The position numbers were made by a program, and so were the translations under genes. DNA of 64,000 nucleotides from Bacteroidales bacterium UBA5536 (GTDB taxonomy: Bacteria > Bacteroidota > Bacteroidia > Bacteroidales > F082). The stretch spans positions 62,339 through 126,338 of the forward strand of contig DINQ01000021.1 of assembly GCA_002426795.1 (NCBI GenBank), read 5' to 3'. The notes beneath the pieces were generated by a model. The model had not been told where the DNA came from, did not search any database, and was given only the letters and a program-made list of their open reading frames with translations. This document shows, one piece after another, positions 34,855 through 43,931 of this stretch (within the stretch, counting starts at the first letter, position 1; the number at the start of each line of letters is the position of its first letter).

Positions 34855-35355
34855 ATGAGAAGTAAAAGTATTTTGGTCATCCTCATTCTTTTAGGATTGA
34901 CAATTATAAATTTAAAAGCACAAAACATGAACATCACAGCAGATTCAACAAGCAGATGCTATGCCACTGCAGAAATAATCATCAAGGCGCCTAAATCAAT
35001 AGTCTTTGAACTGCTGGCACAGATAAACGACTGGCCCGAATGGCAAAACAGTGTAAGCAAAGCGAGTATTGATGGTGCAGCCGAAGAAGGTAAAAAGTTT
35101 AAATGGAAGGCGGGCGGCCTCAATATCAAATCCAAGTTGCATACCGTTCACCCTGATTCAGAAATTGGCTGGACGGGCAAAATCTGGTGGATCAAAGCTG
35201 TACATAACTGGTATATTACCGAAGAAAATGGCCAGACAAAAGTTGTAGTAAAGGAGGCGCTAAAGGGATTAGGATCCTCAATGATGAAGAAATCCTTGCA
35301 GGAAGGCATGATGCAAAATCTGGCAGAATTGAAGGCAAAGGCAGAGAAAAATTAA
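34855..35355 (+). CDS. Exported SRPBCC-family protein
   Basis: 166 residues; the signal peptide ends NLKAQ. The START/Bet v1-like fold is shown by ATAEIIIKAPKSIVFELLAQINDWPEWQ and FKWKAGGLNIKSKLHTV..EIGWTGK. Usually a hydrophobic ligand binder; export is less common. 24 nt after the MDR reductase. Confidence 0.85.
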   Translation: MRSKSILVILILLGLTIINLKAQNMNITADSTSRCYATAEIIIKAPKSIVFELLAQINDWPEWQNSVSKASIDGAAEEGKKFKWKAGGLNIKSKLHTVHPDSEIGWTGKIWWIKAVHNWYITEENGQTKVVVKEALKGLGSSMMKKSLQEGMMQNLAELKAKAEKN

Positions 35356-35551
35356 AATAGCCTTTTTCTCAATTCCTGATAGCTGATTGTACGATCAGCC
35401 TTTTGCCATTTGATTCCAGGATTGAACTGTTTGATTTTGGTTGTATATTCGTGTGCGGTTAGTAATACCTGATTCTTTGAGTTTGATCAAACCCAGAAGA
35501 AGCTGGTATAAAAACCTCTTGCATAATGATGAATAACAGATGTTTACCAGT

Positions 35552-36454
35552 ATGAATAAAATACAACTTGCACCAGATTTTTCCATTTCACCCATAGTTC
35601 ACGGTTTTTGGCGTCTTCGCGACTGGAATCTGAACAAACAGGAGCTGCTTAGCCTGATAGAACAGACATCCGAGCTTGGCATCAGCACTTTTGACCACGC
35701 GGATATTTATGGTAATTACAGCTGTGAAGCGATGTTTGGAGAAGCATTGGAGCTGAAAAAAGGATTGAGGAAAAACATGCAGCTGATTACCAAATGCGGC
35801 ATCAAACTGGTATCGGACAAATTCCCTCAGCGAAAAGTGAAGATTTATGATTACAGCGCTAAGCATATTTTGTTTTCGGTGCACCAATCCTTAAGAAACC
35901 TGAAGACCGACTACATTGACATTTTATTGCTGCATAGGCCATCACCCTTTTTCGAGCCTGAAGAAGTCGCCAAGGCATTAACTGAATTGAAAAGCAGTGG
36001 AAAAGTTCGTCATTTTGGTGTTTCAAACTTTCTTCCGGGTCAATTCGATTTGCTTCAATCCTGCCTCGACGAAAAGCTTGTCACAAATCAAATAGAGTTG
36101 TCTCCTTATTGCCTTGAGCATTTCCAAAATGGCAACCTTGACTTTCTCCAACGACACAAAATCAGGCCAATGTCGTGGTCGCCAATTGCTGGTGGAGAAC
36201 TTTTTACTCCATCAACCGAAAAGGGGAAGCGCGTTTACGCTGCCCTAAAGGAAGTTTCGGCAGAAACAGGACTGGCACCCCTTGATCAAATTGCCTATAA
36301 TTGGCTTTTGATGCATCCTTCAGGTATTATTCCGGTGGTTGGTAGTGGAAAAATTGAGCGCATAAAAAGTGCTGTAACTTCTTTCAATCTGGATTTGAGT
36401 CTTGAACAATGGTTTAAAATATATATCGCAGCACAGGGGGAGGAACTTCCCTAA
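35552..36454 (+). CDS. Aldo/keto reductase (YdhF-like)
   Basis: Start MNKIQLAPDFS at 35552 fits relatives; an ATG four codons upstream is possible. 300 residues, TIM barrel with FDHADIYGNY (Asp, Tyr), the catalytic Lys in ITKCGIK and His in LLLHRPSP, and NADP-binding PVVGSGKIERI. Reduces aldehydes or ketones with NADPH in the cytoplasm. Confidence 0.92.
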   Translation: MNKIQLAPDFSISPIVHGFWRLRDWNLNKQELLSLIEQTSELGISTFDHADIYGNYSCEAMFGEALELKKGLRKNMQLITKCGIKLVSDKFPQRKVKIYDYSAKHILFSVHQSLRNLKTDYIDILLLHRPSPFFEPEEVAKALTELKSSGKVRHFGVSNFLPGQFDLLQSCLDEKLVTNQIELSPYCLEHFQNGNLDFLQRHKIRPMSWSPIAGGELFTPSTEKGKRVYAALKEVSAETGLAPLDQIAYNWLLMHPSGIIPVVGSGKIERIKSAVTSFNLDLSLEQWFKIYIAAQGEELP

Positions 36455-36595
36455 AAAACGAAAGCTTCTAATTAACACGACATGTTTTGTTAAAAGTGGG
36501 CTCATGATAGATCAGGGATTTTAATTTCTACCTGAATAAATTATTTTTGCTTGTGATTTGCGAATCTGATCGCTTTCAATAATATACGCTTGCGG

Positions 36596-37726
36596 ATGAA
36601 CTACATTCTGGCCATTGGTACGTTTGAGGCAGTTTTCCTGTTAGGTTTGTTGTGGGCCAAAAAACGGAAATCACGATCTGATTTTTTCCTTGGGCTTATT
36701 TTTCTGGTTTATGCGCTAAGCATTGGTGGCTCATTCATCGAAATTTACAATTTCAATCACCATTTTCCCTTTCCTGCATTGATGAATTTGAGTTGGTTAC
36801 TCCTGTTCCTGCATGGACCGGTATTGTGGCTGTACATCAAATCGCTATCCAACCCGGGATTTCGGTTTAAAGCCATCCACATGATTCATTTTGTGCCTTT
36901 TCTCACTTTTCTGGTTGTTCATTTTTCCACTTTTATCATACTCCCTGCCGAAGAGAAAATCTTACTGGTTGAGCAAAATCTCTTCAAAGAACAGGTTTTT
37001 TACAAGATTTCAGTGTTGTCCATTGGCGTTTCAAACATTTCATACCTTTTGTGGGCGCTCTTGCTGATCCGGTATTTCCGACACAGACTCAAACAACACT
37101 ATTCGCAGATTGAAGAAATCGATCTTGGATGGCTCAAAACCCTTGTCATTGCTGCGCTCATCGTCTATGGAATCAATATCATGATTTTTAACCTTGATCT
37201 GATTTTCCATTTCGCAACCTATCAGTTTCTGATGGCACTTACCTACAGTTTTGCAACTGTTTATATATTGGTGCTGGGTTTTTATGGTCTGAAGCAACCA
37301 GATGTGTTCATTAACAATGTCTCGAAACCAGAAGATACTGTTGAAAAACTTGTAGAAGCTGAAAGAACACCGACTAGAACAAATGAAACAGAATTTATAG
37401 CTGCACTAACGGCAACCATGGAGAGCAAAAAACCTTACCTCGATCCAGAGTTAACCCTTGAATCGCTGGGTAAAATCATGATGGTTCGACCCGATTTTTT
37501 GTCAAACATGCTCAACACACACCTCAAACAGAATTTTTTTGACTTTATCAACCGATACCGCGTTGAGGAATTCAAAAAGGAATGTCTTTCTCCTGAAAAC
37601 AAACATTTATCGGTAATTGGCATTGCGCACAACTGCGGATTTAACTCAAAAGCAGCCTTTTACAGAGCCTTTAAGAAGTTTGAAAACATTACACCAACAG
37701 CCTTTATCGATAGGGTCTCATCTTAA
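36596..37726 (+). CDS. Membrane-bound AraC-family transcriptional regulator
   Basis: ATG at 36596 gives 376 residues. Seven hydrophobic segments fill residues 1-235, then an AraC-type double helix-turn-helix (about 270-375: LTLESLGKIMMVRPDFLSNMLN, LSVIGIAHNCGFNSKAAFYRAFKKF, TPTAFI). Bacteroidota often carry such 7-TM/AraC regulators that may sense envelope signals directly. Its terminator includes the stop codon. The likely target is unknown; the divergent or downstream nitroreductase is a candidate. Confidence 0.9.
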   Translation: MNYILAIGTFEAVFLLGLLWAKKRKSRSDFFLGLIFLVYALSIGGSFIEIYNFNHHFPFPALMNLSWLLLFLHGPVLWLYIKSLSNPGFRFKAIHMIHFVPFLTFLVVHFSTFIILPAEEKILLVEQNLFKEQVFYKISVLSIGVSNISYLLWALLLIRYFRHRLKQHYSQIEEIDLGWLKTLVIAALIVYGINIMIFNLDLIFHFATYQFLMALTYSFATVYILVLGFYGLKQPDVFINNVSKPEDTVEKLVEAERTPTRTNETEFIAALTATMESKKPYLDPELTLESLGKIMMVRPDFLSNMLNTHLKQNFFDFINRYRVEEFKKECLSPENKHLSVIGIAHNCGFNSKAAFYRAFKKFENITPTAFIDRVSS

Positions 37727-37743
37727 GTGAGACCTTTTTTTTT
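37714..37743 (+). terminator. Rho-independent terminator overlapping the AraC gene stop
   Basis: GGTCTCA (37714-37720) pairs with TGAGACC (37728-37734), loop TCTTAAG containing the TAA stop, then nine T. Confidence 0.85.
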
Positions 37744-37813
37744 GGAAAGTGGAACCACCATTTTCTAAAGTGAGACTATCATCTCTGAGTCGCCAGGTAA
37801 TTTTGTGTCAGAA

Positions 37814-38830
37814 ATGGATGAAATAAATCCATGCAAAATCAAAACAGCTGATATGATGATTAAAGAAAAGCAAATCTTGCAACTGATAAAACTGGCGGCG
37901 CATGCCCCTTCGGGACATAACACGCAACCCTGGCGGTTTTCGTATGATGAGGGAAGCATCACCATGAGACCAGATTTCATGCGTGCTCTTCAGGTAGTCG
38001 ATGCTGATAATCATGCGATGTTTATCAGTCTGGGTTGTGCATTGGAGAATCTCCTGATCGCAGCCAGGCAATATGGCCTTGAAGCAACATATGAAATTAC
38101 GTCAGAAAGTGCTGATCCAAATATTAAGGTTGCTCTGCGTGAGGCCGATGAGGTTGCAAAGTCAGATTTGTTTGATTTTATCCTGAAAAGACAAGTCTGC
38201 CGAAGTGTTTATCTCAGTGAACAATTAGAACGCAACACACTTTCTACGCTCATTCAGCTTGAGAATGAACCTGGCGTTTCTGTCAAATACTTCACGAAAA
38301 GGGCTGATATTGAAACCATGATCCCCTATATTGTTGAAGGCAGCACAGCACAGATGCAGAACAGGAATTTCACAAATGAACTGGTCAGCTGGATGAGATT
38401 TAACCAAAAAGATGCGCTTAGGGCAGGCGACGGAATATGGTTTTCTTCGATGGGATTCCCAAATGTGCCCAGATGGCTCGGAAAACTGATTATGCTCCAA
38501 CTGGTATCGGCAAAAAGTGAAGCCAAAAGATGGGAGAAAACAATCAAACAATCTGCTGGCCTCGTCCTGTTTATGGTTGAAAAAAATGATATTGTGCATT
38601 GGATCAGGATAGGACAAAGCTTTCAGCGTTTCGGACTTACGGCCGCCTTGTTAAATGTTTGTCATGCCCATGTGAATATGCCTTGCGAAGAGGAAGCCAT
38701 TAGGCAGAGAATGGCCTATGAGTTGGGTTTTGGGGATATGACTCCTTTGCTTTTAATCCGTTTCGGCTATGCAGATACCATGCCATACAGTTTTAGAAGA
38801 AACCTGAATGAGGTAATTCATTCCGTTTAA
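37814..38830 (+). CDS. Nitroreductase-family (Acg-like) protein
   Basis: 339 residues from ATG 37814; GTG 37805 and ATGs at 37853/37856 are alternatives, and homology begins only at MIKEKQILQ. LIKLAAHAPSGHNTQPWRF is the nitroreductase FMN-binding start and the double length (two half-domains) resembles Acg-type proteins, which store or sequester flavin rather than reduce substrates. The C-terminal LLLIRFGYADTMPYSFRRNL is typical. Followed by a membrane protein 12 nt downstream. Confidence 0.85.
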   Translation: MDEINPCKIKTADMMIKEKQILQLIKLAAHAPSGHNTQPWRFSYDEGSITMRPDFMRALQVVDADNHAMFISLGCALENLLIAARQYGLEATYEITSESADPNIKVALREADEVAKSDLFDFILKRQVCRSVYLSEQLERNTLSTLIQLENEPGVSVKYFTKRADIETMIPYIVEGSTAQMQNRNFTNELVSWMRFNQKDALRAGDGIWFSSMGFPNVPRWLGKLIMLQLVSAKSEAKRWEKTIKQSAGLVLFMVEKNDIVHWIRIGQSFQRFGLTAALLNVCHAHVNMPCEEEAIRQRMAYELGFGDMTPLLLIRFGYADTMPYSFRRNLNEVIHSV

Positions 38831-38841
38831 AATAGTTGATT

Positions 38842-39942
38842 ATGAAATACTTTATAGCAATTGTCATTTTCCTGCACGGAGCCATACATATTATGGGTTT
38901 TGTGAAAGCTTTCCAACTGGCGCGCATCGAACAACTCACTCAGCCAATCTCACAGGCAGCAGGGACGTTTTGGCTGGCAGCCACCATCTTGTTTTTCGCA
39001 ACGGGTTATGGCTATATGACTGAAACTGCCTGGTGGTATAAAAGCGGCATAATCGCAGTTCTTATTTCATCAATACTGATTTTGATGGTATGGCAGGATG
39101 CTAAATTTGGTATGATTATCAATGTTGTGGTTCTGGTAACAGCAATTTTTTCCAATGCCTCAGCCAGTTTTTATCAGAACTTTGCACATGATGTTGACGC
39201 AGCGCTGCAAAACTCCGAAGCCAGTTTAGCAACAGTTTTGACGGAATCCGATATTGCGCTACTTCCAGAGCCTGTGAAGCGGTATATTCGATTTTCAGGA
39301 GCTGTTGGAAAGCCAAAAGTGCGTTATTTCAGGGCAGAAATGACCGGCGCCCTGCGTAATTCCGAAGATGCTGCATGGATGCCAATCACAGTTGTACAAT
39401 ACAGCTTTTTAGAACCTGCTCAACGCTTTTTTTTCATGAAGGCAAGCATGCTCAATTTGCCTGTGTCAGGTTACCATCGGTTTGTTGAGGGTAAGGCATC
39501 TATGGATATCAGACTATTCTCAATGTTCCGCGTTCAGTACCAGGAGGGCAAAGAAATGAACGAAGCGGAAACGGTTACGTTTTTCAACGATATGTGTACC
39601 ATGGCACCTGCCAGTCTGATCGATGAAAGAATCAAATGGATACAAGTACAAGGCAACAGGGTAATGGCAGCGTTCACCAGCAACGGCATCACCATTAAAG
39701 CCTGGCTCATTTTCGACGAGAAAGGCCAACTGGTCAATTTTATTTCTGAAGATCGTTATGCCTTTGACAAAAAGAAGGGGATGCAAAAAGTACCATGGCG
39801 AACACCTTTAAACAATTACCGGCCAATAGCAGGCCATCAACTGTATTCGCAAGCTGAAGCCATCTACAGTTATCCTGAAGAGGACTTTTGTTATGGAAAA
39901 TTTGAACTCAAGACACTGGAATACAACCAAAAAAAATATTGA
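38842..39942 (+). CDS. Membrane protein with C-terminal beta-rich domain (DUF6544-like)
   Basis: 366 residues from ATG 38842. Four hydrophobic segments (about 2-22, 42-60, 68-85, 90-110) precede a soluble domain with LLPEPVKRYIRFSGAVGKPKVR, ITVVQYSFLEPAQRFFF and LNNYRPIAGHQLYSQAEAIYSYPE. From memory this resembles proteins annotated DUF6544/DUF6920; function unknown. Probably cotranscribed with the preceding nitroreductase and the next two genes. Confidence 0.8.
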   Translation: MKYFIAIVIFLHGAIHIMGFVKAFQLARIEQLTQPISQAAGTFWLAATILFFATGYGYMTETAWWYKSGIIAVLISSILILMVWQDAKFGMIINVVVLVTAIFSNASASFYQNFAHDVDAALQNSEASLATVLTESDIALLPEPVKRYIRFSGAVGKPKVRYFRAEMTGALRNSEDAAWMPITVVQYSFLEPAQRFFFMKASMLNLPVSGYHRFVEGKASMDIRLFSMFRVQYQEGKEMNEAETVTFFNDMCTMAPASLIDERIKWIQVQGNRVMAAFTSNGITIKAWLIFDEKGQLVNFISEDRYAFDKKKGMQKVPWRTPLNNYRPIAGHQLYSQAEAIYSYPEEDFCYGKFELKTLEYNQKKY

Positions 39943-39964
39943 TTAATCAAACTCAATTGAAAAA

Positions 39965-40159
39965 ATGGAACTAGAAGAAACAAAACAGAAAGTCCGGATC
40001 ACACCACGAAAATTGATGATGATACCTGTTGCCATTGGCGTATGCCTGGGACTTGCAATCGGGACAGCAATGGGTTATGCGGCTATAGGACTGGTAGTTG
40101 GCATTGTTGCAGGTGGAGTGGGAGCAGTCATTCGCATGAAACAAAAAAAGCTTCATTAA
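39965..40159 (+). CDS. Small glycine-rich membrane protein
   Basis: 64 residues: a charged start, one or two glycine-zipper helices (AIGVCLGLAIGTAMGYAAIG, GIVAGGVGAVI) and a basic tail RMKQKKLH. 22 nt after the previous gene and 12 nt before the next. No family recognised. Confidence 0.65.
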   Translation: MELEETKQKVRITPRKLMMIPVAIGVCLGLAIGTAMGYAAIGLVVGIVAGGVGAVIRMKQKKLH

Positions 40160-40171
40160 ACCGATTGCCCT

Positions 40172-41134
40172 ATGAAACTTATCGCTAATTTGATTAAAAA
40201 TACACTTCTAGAATACTTCTGTGTATTGGTTTTGCTGTTTGCTTTTTCCATGAAATTGCAGGCCGAAGAGCAATTTATCACTACCTCTGATGGAGTGAAG
40301 CTCTATGTCAATGTAAAAGGAACGGGCTTGCACTGTCTATACATACATGGCGGGCCCGGCTCAGGAAGTTATTGGATGGAAAAATTTATGGGCGACTACC
40401 TGGAAAAGCACTTTCAAATGGTCTACCTCGATCAACGCGGCGTTGGGCGCTCCTCTTCTCCATTGGATGGAAATTATTCAATGGAGCGAATGACAAGGGA
40501 TTTCGAGGAAGTGCGAGAAGCTCTGGGCATCAGTTCCTGGCTAGTAATGGGCCATTCGTTCGGTGGAATGCTTCAAATGAGTTATGTATTGAGCCATCCA
40601 GGGGTAATTAATGGTCTGATTTTCATCAATTGCACGCTTTCACTTAATGATAGCTTCGGTAAAAGTTGGTTACCAAAAGCCATTGCGCTGGCTGGCGATG
40701 CAACCCCTTCTACTAGTCTCGATACAGCAAATTCAGTTTATGACCGGATGCTTGCCATCATGCCTGTACTGGGCGAAAGGGACCTGATGTGGAAGATCTT
40801 TTTTGCTGACCGGTCTAATAGCCAGAAAATGAATGAAACCTACGCACATTTCGAATCCTGGAACAGCGATCAAAGTGAAAAAATCCTTGAGTTTGCCGAC
40901 TATTGGCAAAATTTAACAAAGGCGACCTCTTCAGTTAAACAACCAGTTTTGTTTTTTTACGGTAAAGCAGATTGGGCCATCGGCCCCGAACACTTCCAAA
41001 ACGTCCATTTTCCAAATATGATACTCTGGGGAAGCGAAGTGGGACATATGCCTTTTCTGGAAAATAGAATTGATTTGGAAAAAGCCATAACTGCTTATTT
41101 AGAAAATTACAAGTCTCTAATAACAAGAGAATAA
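40172..41134 (+). CDS. Alpha/beta hydrolase, proline iminopeptidase-like, exported
   Basis: 320 residues; a hydrophobic signal (about 12-30) suggests export. HGGPGSGSYWM (oxyanion region), DQRGVGRSS, nucleophile elbow GHSFGG and late Asp (GKADWAI) and His (VGHMPFLEN) complete the triad. The HGGPG motif is typical of proline iminopeptidases (S33). Cleaves N-terminal residues or esters; substrate unknown. Ends directly against the next gene. Confidence 0.9.
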   Translation: MKLIANLIKNTLLEYFCVLVLLFAFSMKLQAEEQFITTSDGVKLYVNVKGTGLHCLYIHGGPGSGSYWMEKFMGDYLEKHFQMVYLDQRGVGRSSSPLDGNYSMERMTRDFEEVREALGISSWLVMGHSFGGMLQMSYVLSHPGVINGLIFINCTLSLNDSFGKSWLPKAIALAGDATPSTSLDTANSVYDRMLAIMPVLGERDLMWKIFFADRSNSQKMNETYAHFESWNSDQSEKILEFADYWQNLTKATSSVKQPVLFFYGKADWAIGPEHFQNVHFPNMILWGSEVGHMPFLENRIDLEKAITAYLENYKSLITRE

Positions 41135-41403
41135 ATGTTTGAATCAAGATATGGTGTGCGCTGCAGCCAGTGTAAGCGCAAAGAAAAAGTGAATTGCTCA
41201 GGATGTCTTCAAATGTTAGTGCCTTTTTGGGGCGGAATATGTGAAGTTAAGGCATGTTGTGAAAATAGAAAATTGGACTATTGCAGTCAATGTGCACTGT
41301 TTTCATGTGCCATGTTAGCGAATATGGGTAAAAGCAAAGTTATGACCCTAATGTGAAAATAGAACAGTGCAGACAATGGCTTGAAGAAAATCAAATCAAT
41401 TGA
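41135..41403 (+). pseudogene. DUF3795 protein with a frameshift near its end
   Basis: The start follows the upstream stop codon directly. The first 66 residues carry cysteine-rich DUF3795 motifs (CSQCKRKEKVNCSGC, VKACCENRKLDYCSQC, FSCAMLANMG). After GKSK (near 41338) the frame breaks and ends at 41356; in another frame it continues SYDPNVKIEQCRQWLEENQIN to TGA at 41401-41403, the expected family C-terminus. One base is missing or two are extra. Either an assembly error or a real lesion. Confidence 0.75.
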
Positions 41404-41476
41404 AATTTGATTGATTAAATGACTGATTTTGATATAAATAAATTACTTTTTAAAAACGAATCGAAAGAAAACCTAA

Positions 41477-42601
41477 ATGATGAATAGAATTTCAATAATC
41501 AGCTTTGTTATGCTCATGGCGACGATAACTTATGGAATTGCTGAAAATACTTATAAAGTTCCCGAAACTATTTCGCTTGAGAAAAACCAAATCAAGGTAA
41601 GTGTTAACCCACAGGTCGAACTCATTTCTATCGTGCAGGAAATCAGTAACTATCCCCAAATATTTAATTTTTTAATGTCTAAAGATTCATCTACGTATCA
41701 ACAAGACGTCAATGCGTATTTCAGGCATTTGGATGATCATCCGGTTATTAAGATGTTTAACAGACTTTCTTCCCAGCCAGGAATGCTGAATTTTAGCGCC
41801 CCCTCAAATATTATGCTCTACGCGGATGATAATTTGAGATTGAGAGAAGATGTTTATTATGATAGTTTTGTGTTAAACAGGTGTGGAGGAAGAGATTCTT
41901 TGGAAACCTTTTTTGATCTTTTACGAGACTTTGCAGTGCAATCCAGTTTCAATGCCTTTTTTAAAAAAAACACGAAATACTATGAAACAATAATTTCGGA
42001 TGTCTTGATAAATCTTGGAAATCGAAACTATATAAACGAGTTGGAATCTTTTTATGGAATTAAACAAAGGTCTTATAATATCATTTTGGTTTCCTTATAT
42101 AGTTTCGTTGGGTATGGTAATTCGCTCCTCTGCCAAAATGGGAAGCGTGACCTTTATAATACACTGGGACCCATAAAAGTTCAGAATGAGGTACCAATTT
42201 TTGGAGACCAAAATTACCTGAAATATATGATTCGTCATGAATTCAGCCATCCATTTATTAATCCACTGACCGAAAAATACTGGGATTACATTAAAAACGA
42301 TTCTTCCAACTTTGATTCAATTCCTGAAACAGCCAAGAAAAAAGTTTGTGGCGATTGGCAGGAGTGTATTAATGAATTTGTAATTCGTGCTATTACGACT
42401 TATTTAGCTGAAAATGAATCAAAAGAATTAGGCTTATGGGTTTATGAAAAAGAAAAATCGAGGGGAGTAGCCTATCTCGATACTCTACTTCAAAAAGTGA
42501 AATTCTACGAGTCAAACCGGAATGACTTCCCGAACTTCGAATTATTTTATAAAAATATACTCGACACTTTTAAAGAAGAAAAAAACGAAAATTCTCCTTG
42601 A
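41477..42601 (+). CDS. DUF4932 protein, putative metallopeptidase
   Basis: 374 residues with a signal peptide (ITYGIAENTY). The SVNPQVELISIVQ N-terminal motif, a long helical region, and IRHEFSHPFINP with an HExxH zinc motif mark DUF4932. A later Glu-rich helix (QECINEFVIRA) may supply the third ligand. Probably a periplasmic peptidase of the gluzincin type; not characterised as far as I know. Strikingly AT-rich. Confidence 0.85.
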   Translation: MMNRISIISFVMLMATITYGIAENTYKVPETISLEKNQIKVSVNPQVELISIVQEISNYPQIFNFLMSKDSSTYQQDVNAYFRHLDDHPVIKMFNRLSSQPGMLNFSAPSNIMLYADDNLRLREDVYYDSFVLNRCGGRDSLETFFDLLRDFAVQSSFNAFFKKNTKYYETIISDVLINLGNRNYINELESFYGIKQRSYNIILVSLYSFVGYGNSLLCQNGKRDLYNTLGPIKVQNEVPIFGDQNYLKYMIRHEFSHPFINPLTEKYWDYIKNDSSNFDSIPETAKKKVCGDWQECINEFVIRAITTYLAENESKELGLWVYEKEKSRGVAYLDTLLQKVKFYESNRNDFPNFELFYKNILDTFKEEKNENSP

Positions 42602-42719
42602 TACATAGTTTTAAAAACGAAAGATTAAGAAAGGTGTCTAATGTAGTGCTGTACCGCAAATAAAAATAAGGATTTCAAAAGTAAATTATTGCACTTATTT
42701 CGGTTTAAAAAATAATACA

Positions 42720-43931
42720 ATGAAAGAAGTAAGTAACATTAAAGAAATAGTTTCATTAAAAGATGACAGAATTCAGTTGGCCAGATCGCTTAATTCTCTG
42801 AAAGTTAGAATTGAGAAAGATAAATTTTTAATTGAGGGGAAAGAAGCTATTGAATGGGCAATTGATTCAGATATAGCAATCGACTATATTTTAGTTTCAA
42901 ATAAGCAATGCCATTTAGTTGAGAAATACCAGACTTACGATGTTTATCAAGTTTCTGAAGGATTGCTAAAAAAAGCCACAGATACAAATTATGTTATTCC
43001 AATTATTGCCGTAGGAAATCGAAAAAAGGAAATTGTAAACACAGACTTTTGTATTGTTTTGGATAACTTGAATGATTTCGGGAATATTGGCACCATTATA
43101 CGTACATCACATGCTTTTGGTATTCAAACGCTTATCAGCACGAAGTCCGACTTTGATTTATTTCATAGAAAAACAATTGATGCTTCAAGAGGCAGGGTGT
43201 TTAATACACAACTAATGACCTTTCAGAGTCCTATTGACACAGTAAAATATCTTAGAAGCCATAATTTTCAAATTGTCACCACTTCACCGCATGGAACTCA
43301 GTTACAGTCAATGGTTAAGCTAGCTGATATGCCCGTAGCTTTGGTTGTTGGAAATGAAACCTTCGGCGCTTCGGAGGAACTAATAGAAAATGCTGATTAT
43401 ATTGTTCAGATCCCAATGTATAGCGAGGTGGAAAGCCTAAATGTAGGCGTAGCAACAGGAATAAGTATTTATGAGTTAAAATTAAAACGAATATTAGGAA
43501 TGATTGAAAAAAGCATTAAATCAACACTGGGCAGAGATATTAATGTGGCTGCCATGTTAATCAGGGAAGTAATAGATAAGGAACTAAAAAAAATATCTTT
43601 TCTTTCCAGTAATCAATTGGTGTTTATGATGGTTTTAAAATGTGATGGAACAATAAGTCTCAATGACTCGCAAAAGCAGTTTGGAATTCCTGATAACGAA
43701 ATCGATGCTCACTTTCAGCCGTTGATAAAGAACAAATTGATAGCTATTGACGCTAATAACAATTATTTATTAACGGAGAGCGGAGCTGAAACAATTGGGA
43801 AATTATGGACAATCATTGAAAATGCAGAGAAAGAGATATTAGCTGATTTTACTGATTATCAGAAGCAAGAACTAAAAAGCTTGTTGCAAAAAGTGATATC
43901 CAAATGTGATCAAATTATTCAGCAAAAATGA
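42720..43931 (+). CDS. SpoU/TrmH RNA methyltransferase fused to a MarR-like winged helix
   Basis: 403 residues. Residues 20-100 resemble the L30e-like substrate-binding domain of TrmH/RlmB; 110-255 are the SPOUT knot: motif 1 NDFGNIGTIIRTSHAFG, motif 2 VVGNETFGASEE, motif 3 IPMYSEVESLNVGVATGISI. This methylates a ribose 2'-OH in RNA using S-adenosylmethionine. Residues 296-403 form a MarR-type winged helix with its dimer helices (SNQLVFMMVLKCDGTISL, LLTESGAETIGKLWTIIENAEKEIL). The fusion is unusual. It overlaps the next gene by 4 nt. Confidence 0.85.
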   Translation: MKEVSNIKEIVSLKDDRIQLARSLNSLKVRIEKDKFLIEGKEAIEWAIDSDIAIDYILVSNKQCHLVEKYQTYDVYQVSEGLLKKATDTNYVIPIIAVGNRKKEIVNTDFCIVLDNLNDFGNIGTIIRTSHAFGIQTLISTKSDFDLFHRKTIDASRGRVFNTQLMTFQSPIDTVKYLRSHNFQIVTTSPHGTQLQSMVKLADMPVALVVGNETFGASEELIENADYIVQIPMYSEVESLNVGVATGISIYELKLKRILGMIEKSIKSTLGRDINVAAMLIREVIDKELKKISFLSSNQLVFMMVLKCDGTISLNDSQKQFGIPDNEIDAHFQPLIKNKLIAIDANNNYLLTESGAETIGKLWTIIENAEKEILADFTDYQKQELKSLLQKVISKCDQIIQQK

